From assembly GCA_946407055.1 (NCBI GenBank), contig CAMJMP010000001.1, positions 36,525-100,524 of the forward strand: a DNA stretch of 64,000 nt, written 5' to 3'. Below, piece by piece: positions 15,142-22,183 of the stretch (its first letter is position 1; each line of letters opens with the position of its first letter). The DNA comes from an uncultured Mycoplasmatota bacterium. Lineage in GTDB: Bacteria; Bacillota_I; Bacilli_A; RF39; UBA660. Under the pieces are notes generated by a model, which was not told where the DNA came from, did not search any database, and was given only the letters and a program-made list of their open reading frames with translations. The position numbers and the translations under genes were made by a program.

Positions 15142-15536
15142 CACAAGAAGATAAAAAACTATTGTTCAAAGACCTTTCAGCAAGATTGCCATATCATGTA
15201 AGAGTAAAAGTTTGGCTTAAAGATGGAACAACAGAAGAAGGTGCATTAGATTTAGAGCACAATTATGCTGATGTTTTAAGAGATACATTTTATTATAATA
15301 AAATTGTTGATATTAAGCCATATCTCCGTCCGATGTCAAACATGACTGAGGAAGAGGATAAGGAATATGGTCTTTTATGTTTTGACGTATCTTATTATGA
15401 CAAAGATACACCAAAGTGTAGTTTTAAGTTGATAAAATGGTTACTTGAAAAGCATTTTGACTTCTTAGAATTAATACCGAAAGGTCTTGCAATTGAAGTT
15501 ACTAAAGAAAATAATCCGTATAAAATAATAAACTAA
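15138..15536 (+). CDS. hypothetical protein, 132 aa
   Basis: ATGA-coupled to the preceding gene. It contains LFKDLSARLPYHVRVKVWL followed by KIVDIKPYLRPMSNMTEEEDKEY and KWLLEKHFDFLELIPKGLAIEV. The block 'LPYHVRV...VDIKPYLRPMSSMTEEE' is recurrent in Bacteroides phages, and the hypothetical family has no assigned function. Confidence 0.7.
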   Translation: MTQEDKKLLFKDLSARLPYHVRVKVWLKDGTTEEGALDLEHNYADVLRDTFYYNKIVDIKPYLRPMSNMTEEEDKEYGLLCFDVSYYDKDTPKCSFKLIKWLLEKHFDFLELIPKGLAIEVTKENNPYKIIN

Positions 15537-15538
15537 AT

Positions 15539-15721
15539 ATGGCACAGTACATAGACAAATCTGATTTAATTACAGAAATAGAGCAAAGAATTAGTGAAAA
15601 CAACGAAAAGGCAGTATCCTATTCAAGTAATTCAGAGCATGATTATTTATACAGATTTGAAAATAAAATTTATGAAAGTTTACTTTCTTTCATTAAAAAA
15701 CTTGAAGTGAAAGAAATATGA
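15539..15721 (+). CDS. hypothetical helical protein, 60 aa
   Basis: Begins MAQYIDKSDLITEIEQRI with a helical remainder ending SFIKKLEVKEI. This 'Y-I-x-K-x-x-L-x-x-E-I-E...SFIxxLEVKE' pattern is common in Bacteroidetes phages. Its TGA overlaps the next ATG (ATGA). Function unknown. Confidence 0.68.
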   Translation: MAQYIDKSDLITEIEQRISENNEKAVSYSSNSEHDYLYRFENKIYESLLSFIKKLEVKEI

Positions 15722-15846
15722 GTTACACACCTGAATTAAATAAACCATGCACAAGAAATTGTAAAGAATGTGTTTATATTAACTTGTGTATTAATAAAGA
15801 ATCTGAAAATTATTATATTAAATACAATCAAGACTTAAAATTATGA
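15718..15846 (+). CDS. cysteine-rich mini-protein, 42 aa
   Basis: The ORF is ATGA-coupled on both sides. It contains CTRNCKECVYINLC (C-x3-C-x2-C-x5-C), a compact zinc- or iron-binding arrangement. Below the usual annotation cut-off but well supported by its packing. Confidence 0.55.
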   Translation: MSYTPELNKPCTRNCKECVYINLCINKESENYYIKYNQDLKL

Positions 15847-16238
15847 ATAAAGTATTTTTAGGAGGTACTTGTAATGAAAGTACTTGGAGAAATGAACTAA
15901 TTCCATTGTTAAAAATTGATTATTTTAATCCTGTTGTAGAAGATTGGACACCAGAATGTCAAGCAGAAGAGGAATATCAAAAGAATGAAGAATGTAATTA
16001 TCATCTTTATGTTATTACTCCGAAAATGACAGGAGTATTTTCTATTGCAGAAGTAATAGAGTCTGCTATTACAAGAAATGATAAAGCTATATTTTGTATT
16101 ATTCTTAAAGATGGAGACCTTGAATTTACTAAAGAACAAATTAAGTCACTAAATGCTGTTGGTAATATGGTTAAGAAGTATAACGGCATTTGGTGTCAAT
16201 CTTTAGAAGAAATAGCAAACTATTTAAATAATATCTAA
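15843..16238 (+). CDS. nucleoside 2-deoxyribosyltransferase-like protein
   Basis: This 131-aa protein has the family N-terminus VFLGGTCNESTWRNELIPLL, then DYFNPVVEDWTPEC, LYVITPKMTGVFSIAEVIE and a C-terminal SLEEIANYL. The G-G-x-x-N-x-S-x-W start and the I-T-P-x-M-x-G-x-x-S/A-I-A-E motif with its catalytic-type Glu are typical of nucleoside 2-deoxyribosyltransferase-like phage proteins, which exchange bases on deoxyribose or hydrolyse nucleotides. With ThyX it suggests nucleotide-pool management; the exact reaction is not determined. Confidence 0.78.
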   Translation: MNKVFLGGTCNESTWRNELIPLLKIDYFNPVVEDWTPECQAEEEYQKNEECNYHLYVITPKMTGVFSIAEVIESAITRNDKAIFCIILKDGDLEFTKEQIKSLNAVGNMVKKYNGIWCQSLEEIANYLNNI

Positions 16239-16240
16239 TT

Positions 16241-16597
16241 ATGAGAATTTATACTTTACCAAAACAAGCTAAAAGACTTATAAAAGCAGGAATTGATGAA
16301 AATACTGCTGATATGAGATTTAATATGTGGGATGTAGCCTATGTTAGATATAATGAACCAATAGATGAATATCATACAGCTTGTTGGAGTCTTATGGGAT
16401 TACTTAATATTTTGCATGACTACACTTTGCAAACCACTACAAATGGAAAAGTATTTGTAGTTTGTGATAATGAGAAGCCTATAATTTCAGGTATCTACAA
16501 GAATCCTGTTGATGCTTGTGTAGATGCAATAATTAAACGTCAAAAAATTCAAAATGAAAGCGTACACAGACATAGAACAGAGTCAAAAACTCGCTGA
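16241..16597 (+). CDS. hypothetical protein, 118 aa, paralogue of next gene
   Basis: Shares with the next gene the pattern K-x-A...E-x-A-D-x-x-F, a central 'CWSL' (TACWSLMGLLNIL), 'ISGIYKNPVDACVDAIIK' and overall length. The family is common in Bacteroides phages ('MKAYTDIEQSxKLAEIL...PCWSLAALL...DACVEMI'), function unknown. Its C-terminus runs 44 bases into the next gene with a low-complexity end (NESVHRHRTESKTR), suggesting loss of the original stop codon. Confidence 0.66.
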   Translation: MRIYTLPKQAKRLIKAGIDENTADMRFNMWDVAYVRYNEPIDEYHTACWSLMGLLNILHDYTLQTTTNGKVFVVCDNEKPIISGIYKNPVDACVDAIIKRQKIQNESVHRHRTESKTR

Positions 16598-16886
16598 AAT
16601 ACTACCAAAAGAAACTGCTGATTTCCATTTTAAATATTATTCAGTTCTTGAAGGTTGGTGTGATATTCCTCATTATGGAACAGTATCACATATTAAAGAC
16701 CTTCCTTGTTGGAGTTTAGCAGCACTGATTGAAGCTTTACCAAAAATATATGAGTTAAAACCACTAATAGATTTAGAAGGAAATTCTATTATGTATAGTG
16801 GTCTTTATATTGATGTATCAGCAGATAACCTTATTGATTCTTGTGTAGAAATGATTGTTAAATTACATGAACTTAAAGTGCTATAA
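16554..16886 (+). CDS. hypothetical protein of the CWSLAAL family, 110 aa
   Basis: Begins MKAYTDIEQSQKLAEILPKETADFHFKYY, with LPCWSLAALIEALPKIYEL in the centre and DNLIDSCVEMIVKLHELKVL at the C-terminus, the standard full-length form of this Bacteroidetes-phage family. It starts inside the preceding paralogue. Role unknown. Confidence 0.72.
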   Translation: MKAYTDIEQSQKLAEILPKETADFHFKYYSVLEGWCDIPHYGTVSHIKDLPCWSLAALIEALPKIYELKPLIDLEGNSIMYSGLYIDVSADNLIDSCVEMIVKLHELKVL

Positions 16887-16888
16887 TT

Positions 16889-17038
16889 ATGGAAAATAAA
16901 GAAAAAATAAGTGAAATCATTCAGCAATGTTTTGATATGATAGGTAAATCTCTTTCCGACTCAATAGCTCATGCTATAAGTGAAGGCTATAAATTAGGTT
17001 GGGAAGAAGGTTATAAAAATTCAACAATATTTAAATAA
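16889..17038 (+). CDS. small helical protein, 49 aa
   Basis: Lies between two TAATTATG junctions. Amphipathic helical sequence MENKEKISEIIQQCFDMIG followed by ISEGYKLGWEEGYKNS, resembling small phage proteins with a G-x-x-x-G-W-E-x-G-x-K end. Function unknown. Confidence 0.6.
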   Translation: MENKEKISEIIQQCFDMIGKSLSDSIAHAISEGYKLGWEEGYKNSTIFK

Positions 17039-17040
17039 TT

Positions 17041-18414
17041 ATGGATCCAATAGTAATACAAGGAAAATATACTAAAGCAGAAATATACGCAAAAACTATA
17101 GAAGATGGTGTATATTCTCAAATATATGATATAATCAATTGTCCAGCTTTCAAAGATAAAAAAGTAGTCCTTATGCCAGATGTTCATGTTGGAGCATCTG
17201 GTCCTTGTGGACTATGTGCTGAAATTGGTGACTGGATTTGTCCAGAACACGTTGGTGTTGATATAGGTTGTACTGTATCAATGATGGTTCTTAATAAAAA
17301 GATACCTGTTGAAAAATATGCTGAAATAGAGCATAAAATTAAAAAAGAAATCCCAATGGGTACTAATATTAGAGATATTTCTATTTTTAAAGCAAATAGA
17401 ATACTTTCTAATTATTTACAAGAAAAGGATTTCTATAAATTTTTATCAACAAATTTCAATATATATCGTCAGTATTGGCCTGAAATGCTTAATGATTTGC
17501 CAACAACTGTAACAGAAGAGTGGATTTCATCACAACTTAAACGTCTTGGTATGGATGAAGGTGTGTTTTATAAATCTCTCGGAACTATAGGCGGTGGTAA
17601 TCATTTCATTGAATATGATGAATCTGACGATACTGAATATTCTTCTGCTATAACTCTTCATTTTGGTTCAAGAAACTTTGGAGTTAAGATTTGTAAGTAT
17701 TGGACTGCAAAAGCAGGAAAAGGTGTTGATAAATCAAAACTAAAAGAAATTACTAAAAACTTCAAAGAAGAGTATAAGAAAACACATTCTGATATGAAGG
17801 ACTTTCAATCAGCTTTATCAGAGGTTATAGAACAAGAAAAAGCTAAACTTATTCCTGGTTATTTAACAGGAGAAAATATGAAAGGCTATCTAATAGATAT
17901 GTGTTTCGGACAACTTTATGCTTTATATAATCATAGAGTTGTACAAAATATCATAAGTGGAATTTTATATAAATATGATATTAAAGTAAAGGAAATTGTA
18001 CATACATCGCATAATTTTATTGATTTGGAAGATCATATTCTTAGAAAGTCTGCAATTAGTGCAAAATTCAGAGAACCTATGATTGTTCCATTTAATATGA
18101 GAGATGGTGTTGCAATATGTATTGGAGTTGGAAACGATAATTGGTTAAATTCTTGTGCTCATGGAGCTGGACGTAAAATGTCTCGATCTAAAGCAAAAGA
18201 AACATTATCAATGGAAGAGTTTAAGAATACTATGTCAAACATATATTCTACTTCTGTCAGTGAAAATACCATTGATGAATCTCCTATGGCATATAAAGAC
18301 TCTGAAGAAATACAAGAAATTATACAAGATACTTGTGTAATTAAATGTAGATTATTTCCTAAAATTAGTATTAAATGTGATGAGGCTCCTTTAGAACCTT
18401 GGAAAAATAAGTAA
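17041..18414 (+). CDS. rtcB: RNA-splicing ligase RtcB
   Basis: This 457-aa protein has all RtcB hallmarks: MPDVHVGASG, the metal-binding VGVDIGCTVSMM (Cys77), GGGNHFIEYD, HFGSRNFG, HTSHNFIDLED, and the GMP-acceptor loop CAHGAGRKMSRSKA (His374). It ends ECP-like with KCRLFPKISIK. RtcB joins RNA 2',3'-cyclic-phosphate (or 3'-phosphate) ends to 5'-OH ends using GTP and Mn2+. A phage copy can repair tRNAs cut by host anticodon nucleases, which is the likely benefit here (inference). Length is close to bacterial RtcB. A shadow ORF in another frame overlaps its 3' part. Confidence 0.95.
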   Translation: MDPIVIQGKYTKAEIYAKTIEDGVYSQIYDIINCPAFKDKKVVLMPDVHVGASGPCGLCAEIGDWICPEHVGVDIGCTVSMMVLNKKIPVEKYAEIEHKIKKEIPMGTNIRDISIFKANRILSNYLQEKDFYKFLSTNFNIYRQYWPEMLNDLPTTVTEEWISSQLKRLGMDEGVFYKSLGTIGGGNHFIEYDESDDTEYSSAITLHFGSRNFGVKICKYWTAKAGKGVDKSKLKEITKNFKEEYKKTHSDMKDFQSALSEVIEQEKAKLIPGYLTGENMKGYLIDMCFGQLYALYNHRVVQNIISGILYKYDIKVKEIVHTSHNFIDLEDHILRKSAISAKFREPMIVPFNMRDGVAICIGVGNDNWLNSCAHGAGRKMSRSKAKETLSMEEFKNTMSNIYSTSVSENTIDESPMAYKDSEEIQEIIQDTCVIKCRLFPKISIKCDEAPLEPWKNK

Positions 18415-18418
18415 TGTT

Positions 18419-18829
18419 ATGTGTTTAACAAGATCAAACATGAATTGTGGTCCTAGATATGCAACTGAGGACATAATTTGTTATAAGATATTATATAAAT
18501 TTAATAAAGGTATATATTGTTCTCCTTATATGAAGTTTCCATATAAGTTAAATGAACGTATATCATCTGATTTTAGTTTTGTATCTCTTCCTCCAGTAAA
18601 GATGTCTCCACAAAAAGAATATAAGTTTATTAGAATTTTAACATATTTTAGACAAGTAAACAAAGGTTTACATTCGTTTAAATATTTAATAGATGCTAAT
18701 AAATTTAATAATCGTTTTCTGGGAGGGACAGTTATGAAATGTATAATACCAAAAGGAAGTTGGTATTATGAAGGAAGAGGTGATGAATTAGTTTCTGATA
18801 ATATAATAATAATTGAAGAAAGTAAATGA
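18419..18829 (+). CDS. hypothetical protein, 136 aa (MCL...HSF...KCIIPKG family)
   Basis: Starts MCLTRSNMNCGPRYATEDIICYKIL, continues with a central GLHSFKYLIDANKF, and ends VMKCIIPKGSWYYEGRGDELVSDNIII. The 'D-I-x-x-Y-K-x-L', 'G-x-H-S-F' and 'K-C-I-I-P-K-G-x-x-Y-Y-E-G' blocks define a widespread phage/Bacteroidetes family without known function, possibly with an ADP-ribosyltransferase-like fold (speculative). It overlaps the next gene by ATGA. Confidence 0.7.
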   Translation: MCLTRSNMNCGPRYATEDIICYKILYKFNKGIYCSPYMKFPYKLNERISSDFSFVSLPPVKMSPQKEYKFIRILTYFRQVNKGLHSFKYLIDANKFNNRFLGGTVMKCIIPKGSWYYEGRGDELVSDNIIIIEESK

Positions 18830-19509
18830 AAATATTAATAACAAGTGATTTACATGGTTTTCTTCCATATATTGATCAACCAGCAGATTTATTATTAATC
18901 TGTGGTGATATTGTTCCGTTATCTGTTCAATCAAACGGACATAAATCAAAAGTTTGGTTTAGAGATGTATTTAAAAAATGGGCAGAAGAACTTCCTGTAG
19001 ACAAAGTAATATTTATTGCAGGAAATCATGATTGGTTTCCTTATTGGGATGAAGGAACAAAATTAAGAAATCTATTTCCACATGATTCTAAAGTTACATA
19101 TATTCAAGATGAACTTTATGAATATAAAGGAATTAAAATATATGGAACTCCTTGGTGTAAACAATTTTATAATTGGGCATTTAATCTTAATGAAGAAGGA
19201 TTGAAAGAAAAATATTCTCAAATTCCAGAAGGTATAGATATATTAATTACGCATGATGCTCCAAATCAAAATGAAGTTGGAATGATTCACGATGGAATAT
19301 ATAAAGGAGAAGATGCAAGTAATTATATTCTTACTGATATAATTAAACAGAAAGCTCCAAAATATTGTTTCTGTGGACATATTCATTCTGGAAATCATCT
19401 TTCAAAAGAAATAGATGGAATTACATTTGCAAATTGTTCTTATGTAAATGAACAATATGTACCTGTTAATGATTTACATATTTTATATATAGATGACAAA
19501 GACGCTTAG
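18826..19509 (+). CDS. metallophosphoesterase, second copy
   Basis: This 227-aa calcineurin-like phosphoesterase has SDLHG (residues 7-11), LLICGDIV (about 24-31), FIAGNHDWFP (about 64-73), LITHDAPN (about 142-149) and FCGHIHSGNH (about 185-194). It differs from the 1169-1804 enzyme in spacing and resembles the Icc/YfcE-like branch. It ends at TAG, and the next 54-aa gene starts upstream of that stop in another frame. Readthrough of the TAG would add 10 residues before TAA. Confidence 0.88.
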   Translation: MKILITSDLHGFLPYIDQPADLLLICGDIVPLSVQSNGHKSKVWFRDVFKKWAEELPVDKVIFIAGNHDWFPYWDEGTKLRNLFPHDSKVTYIQDELYEYKGIKIYGTPWCKQFYNWAFNLNEEGLKEKYSQIPEGIDILITHDAPNQNEVGMIHDGIYKGEDASNYILTDIIKQKAPKYCFCGHIHSGNHLSKEIDGITFANCSYVNEQYVPVNDLHILYIDDKDA

Positions 19510-19657
19510 AAATTATTTAGAATGGAGATTTAGGAATAATAACATTCCAAAGTATTACAAATATTGTAATGATTGGATTGAAAACATTCCTAAATCTCAG
19601 TTATGGTATTACGAGATCGAAATGTATCATTTAATAAACAATGGAATTTATGGATAA
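19493..19657 (+). CDS. small basic protein, 54 aa
   Basis: An ORF starting 17 bases inside the phosphoesterase gene. Product MTKTLRNYLEWRFRNNNIPK... is rich in Tyr, Trp and Arg, with helices NYLEWRFRNN and YYEIEMYHLINNGIYG. It fills an otherwise empty gap of 131 bases and ends inside the next gene, so packing supports it. Function unknown. Confidence 0.6.
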   Translation: MTKTLRNYLEWRFRNNNIPKYYKYCNDWIENIPKSQLWYYEIEMYHLINNGIYG

Positions 19658-19910
19658 ATTTGTATATGTATTCACAACAAATTGGGAACTTAACGATGGT
19701 CCCTGCCATGAAATAACAGGAATATTCGATTCTTTTGACAAAGCTGTTAATAAATATCAAGAAATACTTCAAGAAGATTTATCTGAAGCTGTTAAATTTG
19801 ATTATGATGAAAGTCTCCAGAAAAATGAAGATTATTTAAATCATTATATTGATGAGCCTAATGGATATAGATATATAGAATATAATATAGAAAAAGTAAA
19901 AGTAGAATAA
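19641..19910 (+). CDS. hypothetical protein, 89 aa
   Basis: Acidic soluble protein starting MEFMDKFVYVFTTNWELNDG; a second ATG four codons in may be the real start. It contains a helix KAVNKYQEILQEDLSEAVKF. Not recognised. Confidence 0.66.
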   Translation: MEFMDKFVYVFTTNWELNDGPCHEITGIFDSFDKAVNKYQEILQEDLSEAVKFDYDESLQKNEDYLNHYIDEPNGYRYIEYNIEKVKVE

Positions 19911-19911
19911 T

Positions 19912-20097
19912 ATGCTACAAGAAATAATATTTATATTTGACTATTCAACAGGTACTGTTTTTAAACATTACTTAACTAAAAAAGAATCTTTACTTCAAGG
20001 AGATGAAATTTTTGAAGAAATATGTGAAAAACAAGACATTCATTCAAATGATTGTTATTATATGATTACTACAGATGATGAAATTATAACCATTTAA
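19912..20097 (+). CDS. hypothetical protein, 61 aa
   Basis: Starts with a strand-rich segment (LQEIIFIFDYSTGTVFKHYL) and a short helix (ESLLQGDEIFEEICEKQ), ending in DCYYMITTDDEIITI. The small alpha/beta pattern resembles many phage accessory proteins. No function assigned. Confidence 0.63.
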   Translation: MLQEIIFIFDYSTGTVFKHYLTKKESLLQGDEIFEEICEKQDIHSNDCYYMITTDDEIITI

Positions 20098-20109
20098 TAT
20101 TTAAAAATT

Positions 20110-20550
20110 ATGATAAACATTGATGAACTTATAAAAGACGCACTGAAGAGTAAAGACGCTGATAAGCTTAAGGCTTACAGAAATTTAAAGGCTAAGATTA
20201 TGGAGTATAAGACAGCTAAAAATGCTAAACCTTATAATAATCAAGCTGAAATTCAAATCATTAAGAAAATGTGCGATTCTCTTAAAGAGTCCGAAAATAA
20301 CTATAAAAAGGCGAATAGACAGGACTTATTTGACGAGTGTATAGTTGAAAGGAGAATACTAGAAAATTTCCTCCCAGTGGCTGCTAGTGCCGAAGAAATC
20401 GAATTAGCAGTTAGGGAGTCCGAACATTTTGTAGATGGAAAAATAAATAAAAAATCAATGGGTTTAGTAATTAAAGAAATTAAATCAAAATTTGATTTTG
20501 TAGATGGAAAATTAGTATCAGAAATTGTTAAGAAGTTTATAAATGATTGA
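20110..20550 (+). CDS. GatB/YqeY-domain protein
   Basis: A 146-aa protein matching the YqeY family: N-terminal INIDELIKDALKSKDADKLKAYRNLKAKIMEY, the middle ERRILENFLP and the C-terminal helical bundle with SMGLVIKEIKSKF...DGKLVSEIVKKFI. YqeY resembles the tRNA-binding tail of the amidotransferase subunit GatB. A link to Gln-charged tRNA is tempting given the Gln recoding of late genes, but YqeY function is unproven and this is only inference. Length is typical. Confidence 0.85.
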   Translation: MINIDELIKDALKSKDADKLKAYRNLKAKIMEYKTAKNAKPYNNQAEIQIIKKMCDSLKESENNYKKANRQDLFDECIVERRILENFLPVAASAEEIELAVRESEHFVDGKINKKSMGLVIKEIKSKFDFVDGKLVSEIVKKFIND

Positions 20551-21577
20551 TATTGAAGGACTTAAAAAACTTATATTAAGTATTTATACTGACAAAGATT
20601 TAGTACGCATGGATGGCGATCAACAAGACGACTATATCTTTGGAAAGTTTTATAATACAATTCCATTTTATTTTAATTACCATCCGACGAATGATAATTT
20701 TGATTATTGTAATCCATTTCCGCATAAAGAAGATTATGATCCAAAACAATCATTCTTTAAACTTGTAGAAGAATTTAAAGAAGACGGTTATCTTTTCAAT
20801 TCTGATTTATATACAGAATATGGAGTTTTATCTCCGTATTCTCAAATAAAACTTACAAGTAAAGTAATTCCAGAAAGAATAAAGAAATGTTTAGTCTTAA
20901 AGGAACACAAAATTGAAAATATCTCAAAAGCAATTGTAATTGAGAATGGAGAGATTGAAACACGAACTATAAATATTGAAAGAATTACTGATGAAGCTCT
21001 TATTAATTATAATGAAGATCTTCCTGTAGAAAAATTTGATAATTTCATAGAATCTGATAAATCTGGAATTGCTTTGATGCATGGTATTCCTGGTTCTGGT
21101 AAATCTTATTTTCTTAGGTATCTTATAAATAAACATAGAGATAAAAACTTTATTTATTTCGATAAGACCTTACTTGGTGATTCTACATCAGTAAAGTTTA
21201 ATAGGTTTTTGGACTATAATAAAAATTCTATTTTAATATTAGAAGATTGTGAACAATTAATTAAGTCAAGAAATTTATCTAATAATTACTTTATTCACAC
21301 GCTTCTTAATATCTCTGATGGATTAGATGGAGACGATTTAAACATCAAATTTATTTTAACTTTTAATACTGATTACAGTAATATTGATACAGCATTAACT
21401 CGTAAAGGTAGACTTAGATTAAGATATGAATTTAAGAAACTTACAATAGATAGAGTTAAAACTTTATTTGAAAAGTTTAATATAAACGATACTCCTAAAC
21501 CTATGGCTCTTTGTGATATTTATAACTATTTCGAAGAAACAGGTGCTGAAGATAATCGTAAGAAGTTAGGATTTTAA
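20543..21577 (+). CDS. AAA+ ATPase
   Basis: A 344-aa protein. The N-terminal half (residues 1-165) is acidic and not recognised. The C-terminal half is an AAA+ domain: Walker A HGIPGSGKS near residues 179-187, Walker B ILILEDCE near 230, sensor I FILTFNTD near 271, and an Arg-finger-like RKGRLRLRYEF near 287. The motif order and GRLRLRYEF end resemble BCS1/proteasomal-type AAA proteins more than helicase loaders. Probably a chaperone-like remodeller; substrate unknown. Confidence 0.82.
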   Translation: MIDIEGLKKLILSIYTDKDLVRMDGDQQDDYIFGKFYNTIPFYFNYHPTNDNFDYCNPFPHKEDYDPKQSFFKLVEEFKEDGYLFNSDLYTEYGVLSPYSQIKLTSKVIPERIKKCLVLKEHKIENISKAIVIENGEIETRTINIERITDEALINYNEDLPVEKFDNFIESDKSGIALMHGIPGSGKSYFLRYLINKHRDKNFIYFDKTLLGDSTSVKFNRFLDYNKNSILILEDCEQLIKSRNLSNNYFIHTLLNISDGLDGDDLNIKFILTFNTDYSNIDTALTRKGRLRLRYEFKKLTIDRVKTLFEKFNINDTPKPMALCDIYNYFEETGAEDNRKKLGF

Positions 21578-21579
21578 TT

Positions 21580-21696
21580 ATGGAATTTTTAATTCAATCT
21601 TCTGTTCCAGAATCTTATAAACAAATTCTAAAAGATTTAGATATTCCTCCTTTAGTAGGAACAATTACTGTTAAATTTTTAAATTCTTGGTATTAA
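21580..21696 (+). CDS. small ORF, 38 aa
   Basis: A TAATTATG-context start follows the ATPase stop by two bases, and the next ATG lies one base after its own stop. Product MEFLIQSSVPESYKQILKDL... is helical then hydrophobic. It is supported mostly by packing. Confidence 0.5.
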   Translation: MEFLIQSSVPESYKQILKDLDIPPLVGTITVKFLNSWY

Positions 21697-21697
21697 T

Positions 21698-22129
21698 ATG
21701 TATATAGCTAGTGGAACCTATAATTGGGCTGACGAAATGGATATTCCTTATGTAATTATACTCACTGATGTTCAATATAAAAATTATCTTAAATTTAAAG
21801 AAAAATTTCCAGATTTTGTAGCAATTCATATTTGTTGTGGAACTAATCAAGATACAGATATATCTGTAGACGATTTTAGATTCCAGGAAATTGGTAAAGA
21901 ATATGTTAGAGTAATTAAAAAGTATATGCCTACTTGGAAATTAGAACTTGATTTACTTGAAAAAATAGAAGAATATGTAGAAAGAGAATATGAAGGATTT
22001 TCTGATATTCTTTTACCTTGTACATTATTTGATTTACCTGAAGATCTATTTGCTAGATATTTAGATTTAATCTTAGAATACGATAAAGAAAGAGATGAAT
22101 TAAGAATTGACGATTACGGAAAGAAATAA
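21698..22129 (+). CDS. hypothetical acidic protein, 143 aa
   Basis: The last rightward gene. It begins MYIASGTYNWADEMDIPYVIILTDVQYKNYL, then has a helical acidic half with LDLLEKIEEYVEREYEGFSD. It ends seven bases before the convergent terminator. No family recognised. Confidence 0.68.
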   Translation: MYIASGTYNWADEMDIPYVIILTDVQYKNYLKFKEKFPDFVAIHICCGTNQDTDISVDDFRFQEIGKEYVRVIKKYMPTWKLELDLLEKIEEYVEREYEGFSDILLPCTLFDLPEDLFARYLDLILEYDKERDELRIDDYGKK

Positions 22130-22135
22130 TACACA

Positions 22136-22183
22136 AAGGGCGACTTGATTGGATAAACTCCAGTCAGGTCGCCCTTATTTTTT
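22136..22183. terminator. convergent bidirectional terminator
   Basis: AAGGGCGAC (22136-22144) pairs with GTCGCCCTT (22168-22176); the stem extends inward through TTGG/CCAG with mismatches. A run of A then seven T follows on the + strand, giving a good intrinsic terminator for the rightward genes. The opposite side (TTTGTGT) gives a weaker U-tract for the leftward late operon, whose last stop codon lies within the T-run. It is the only interval between the two converging gene blocks. Confidence 0.88.
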
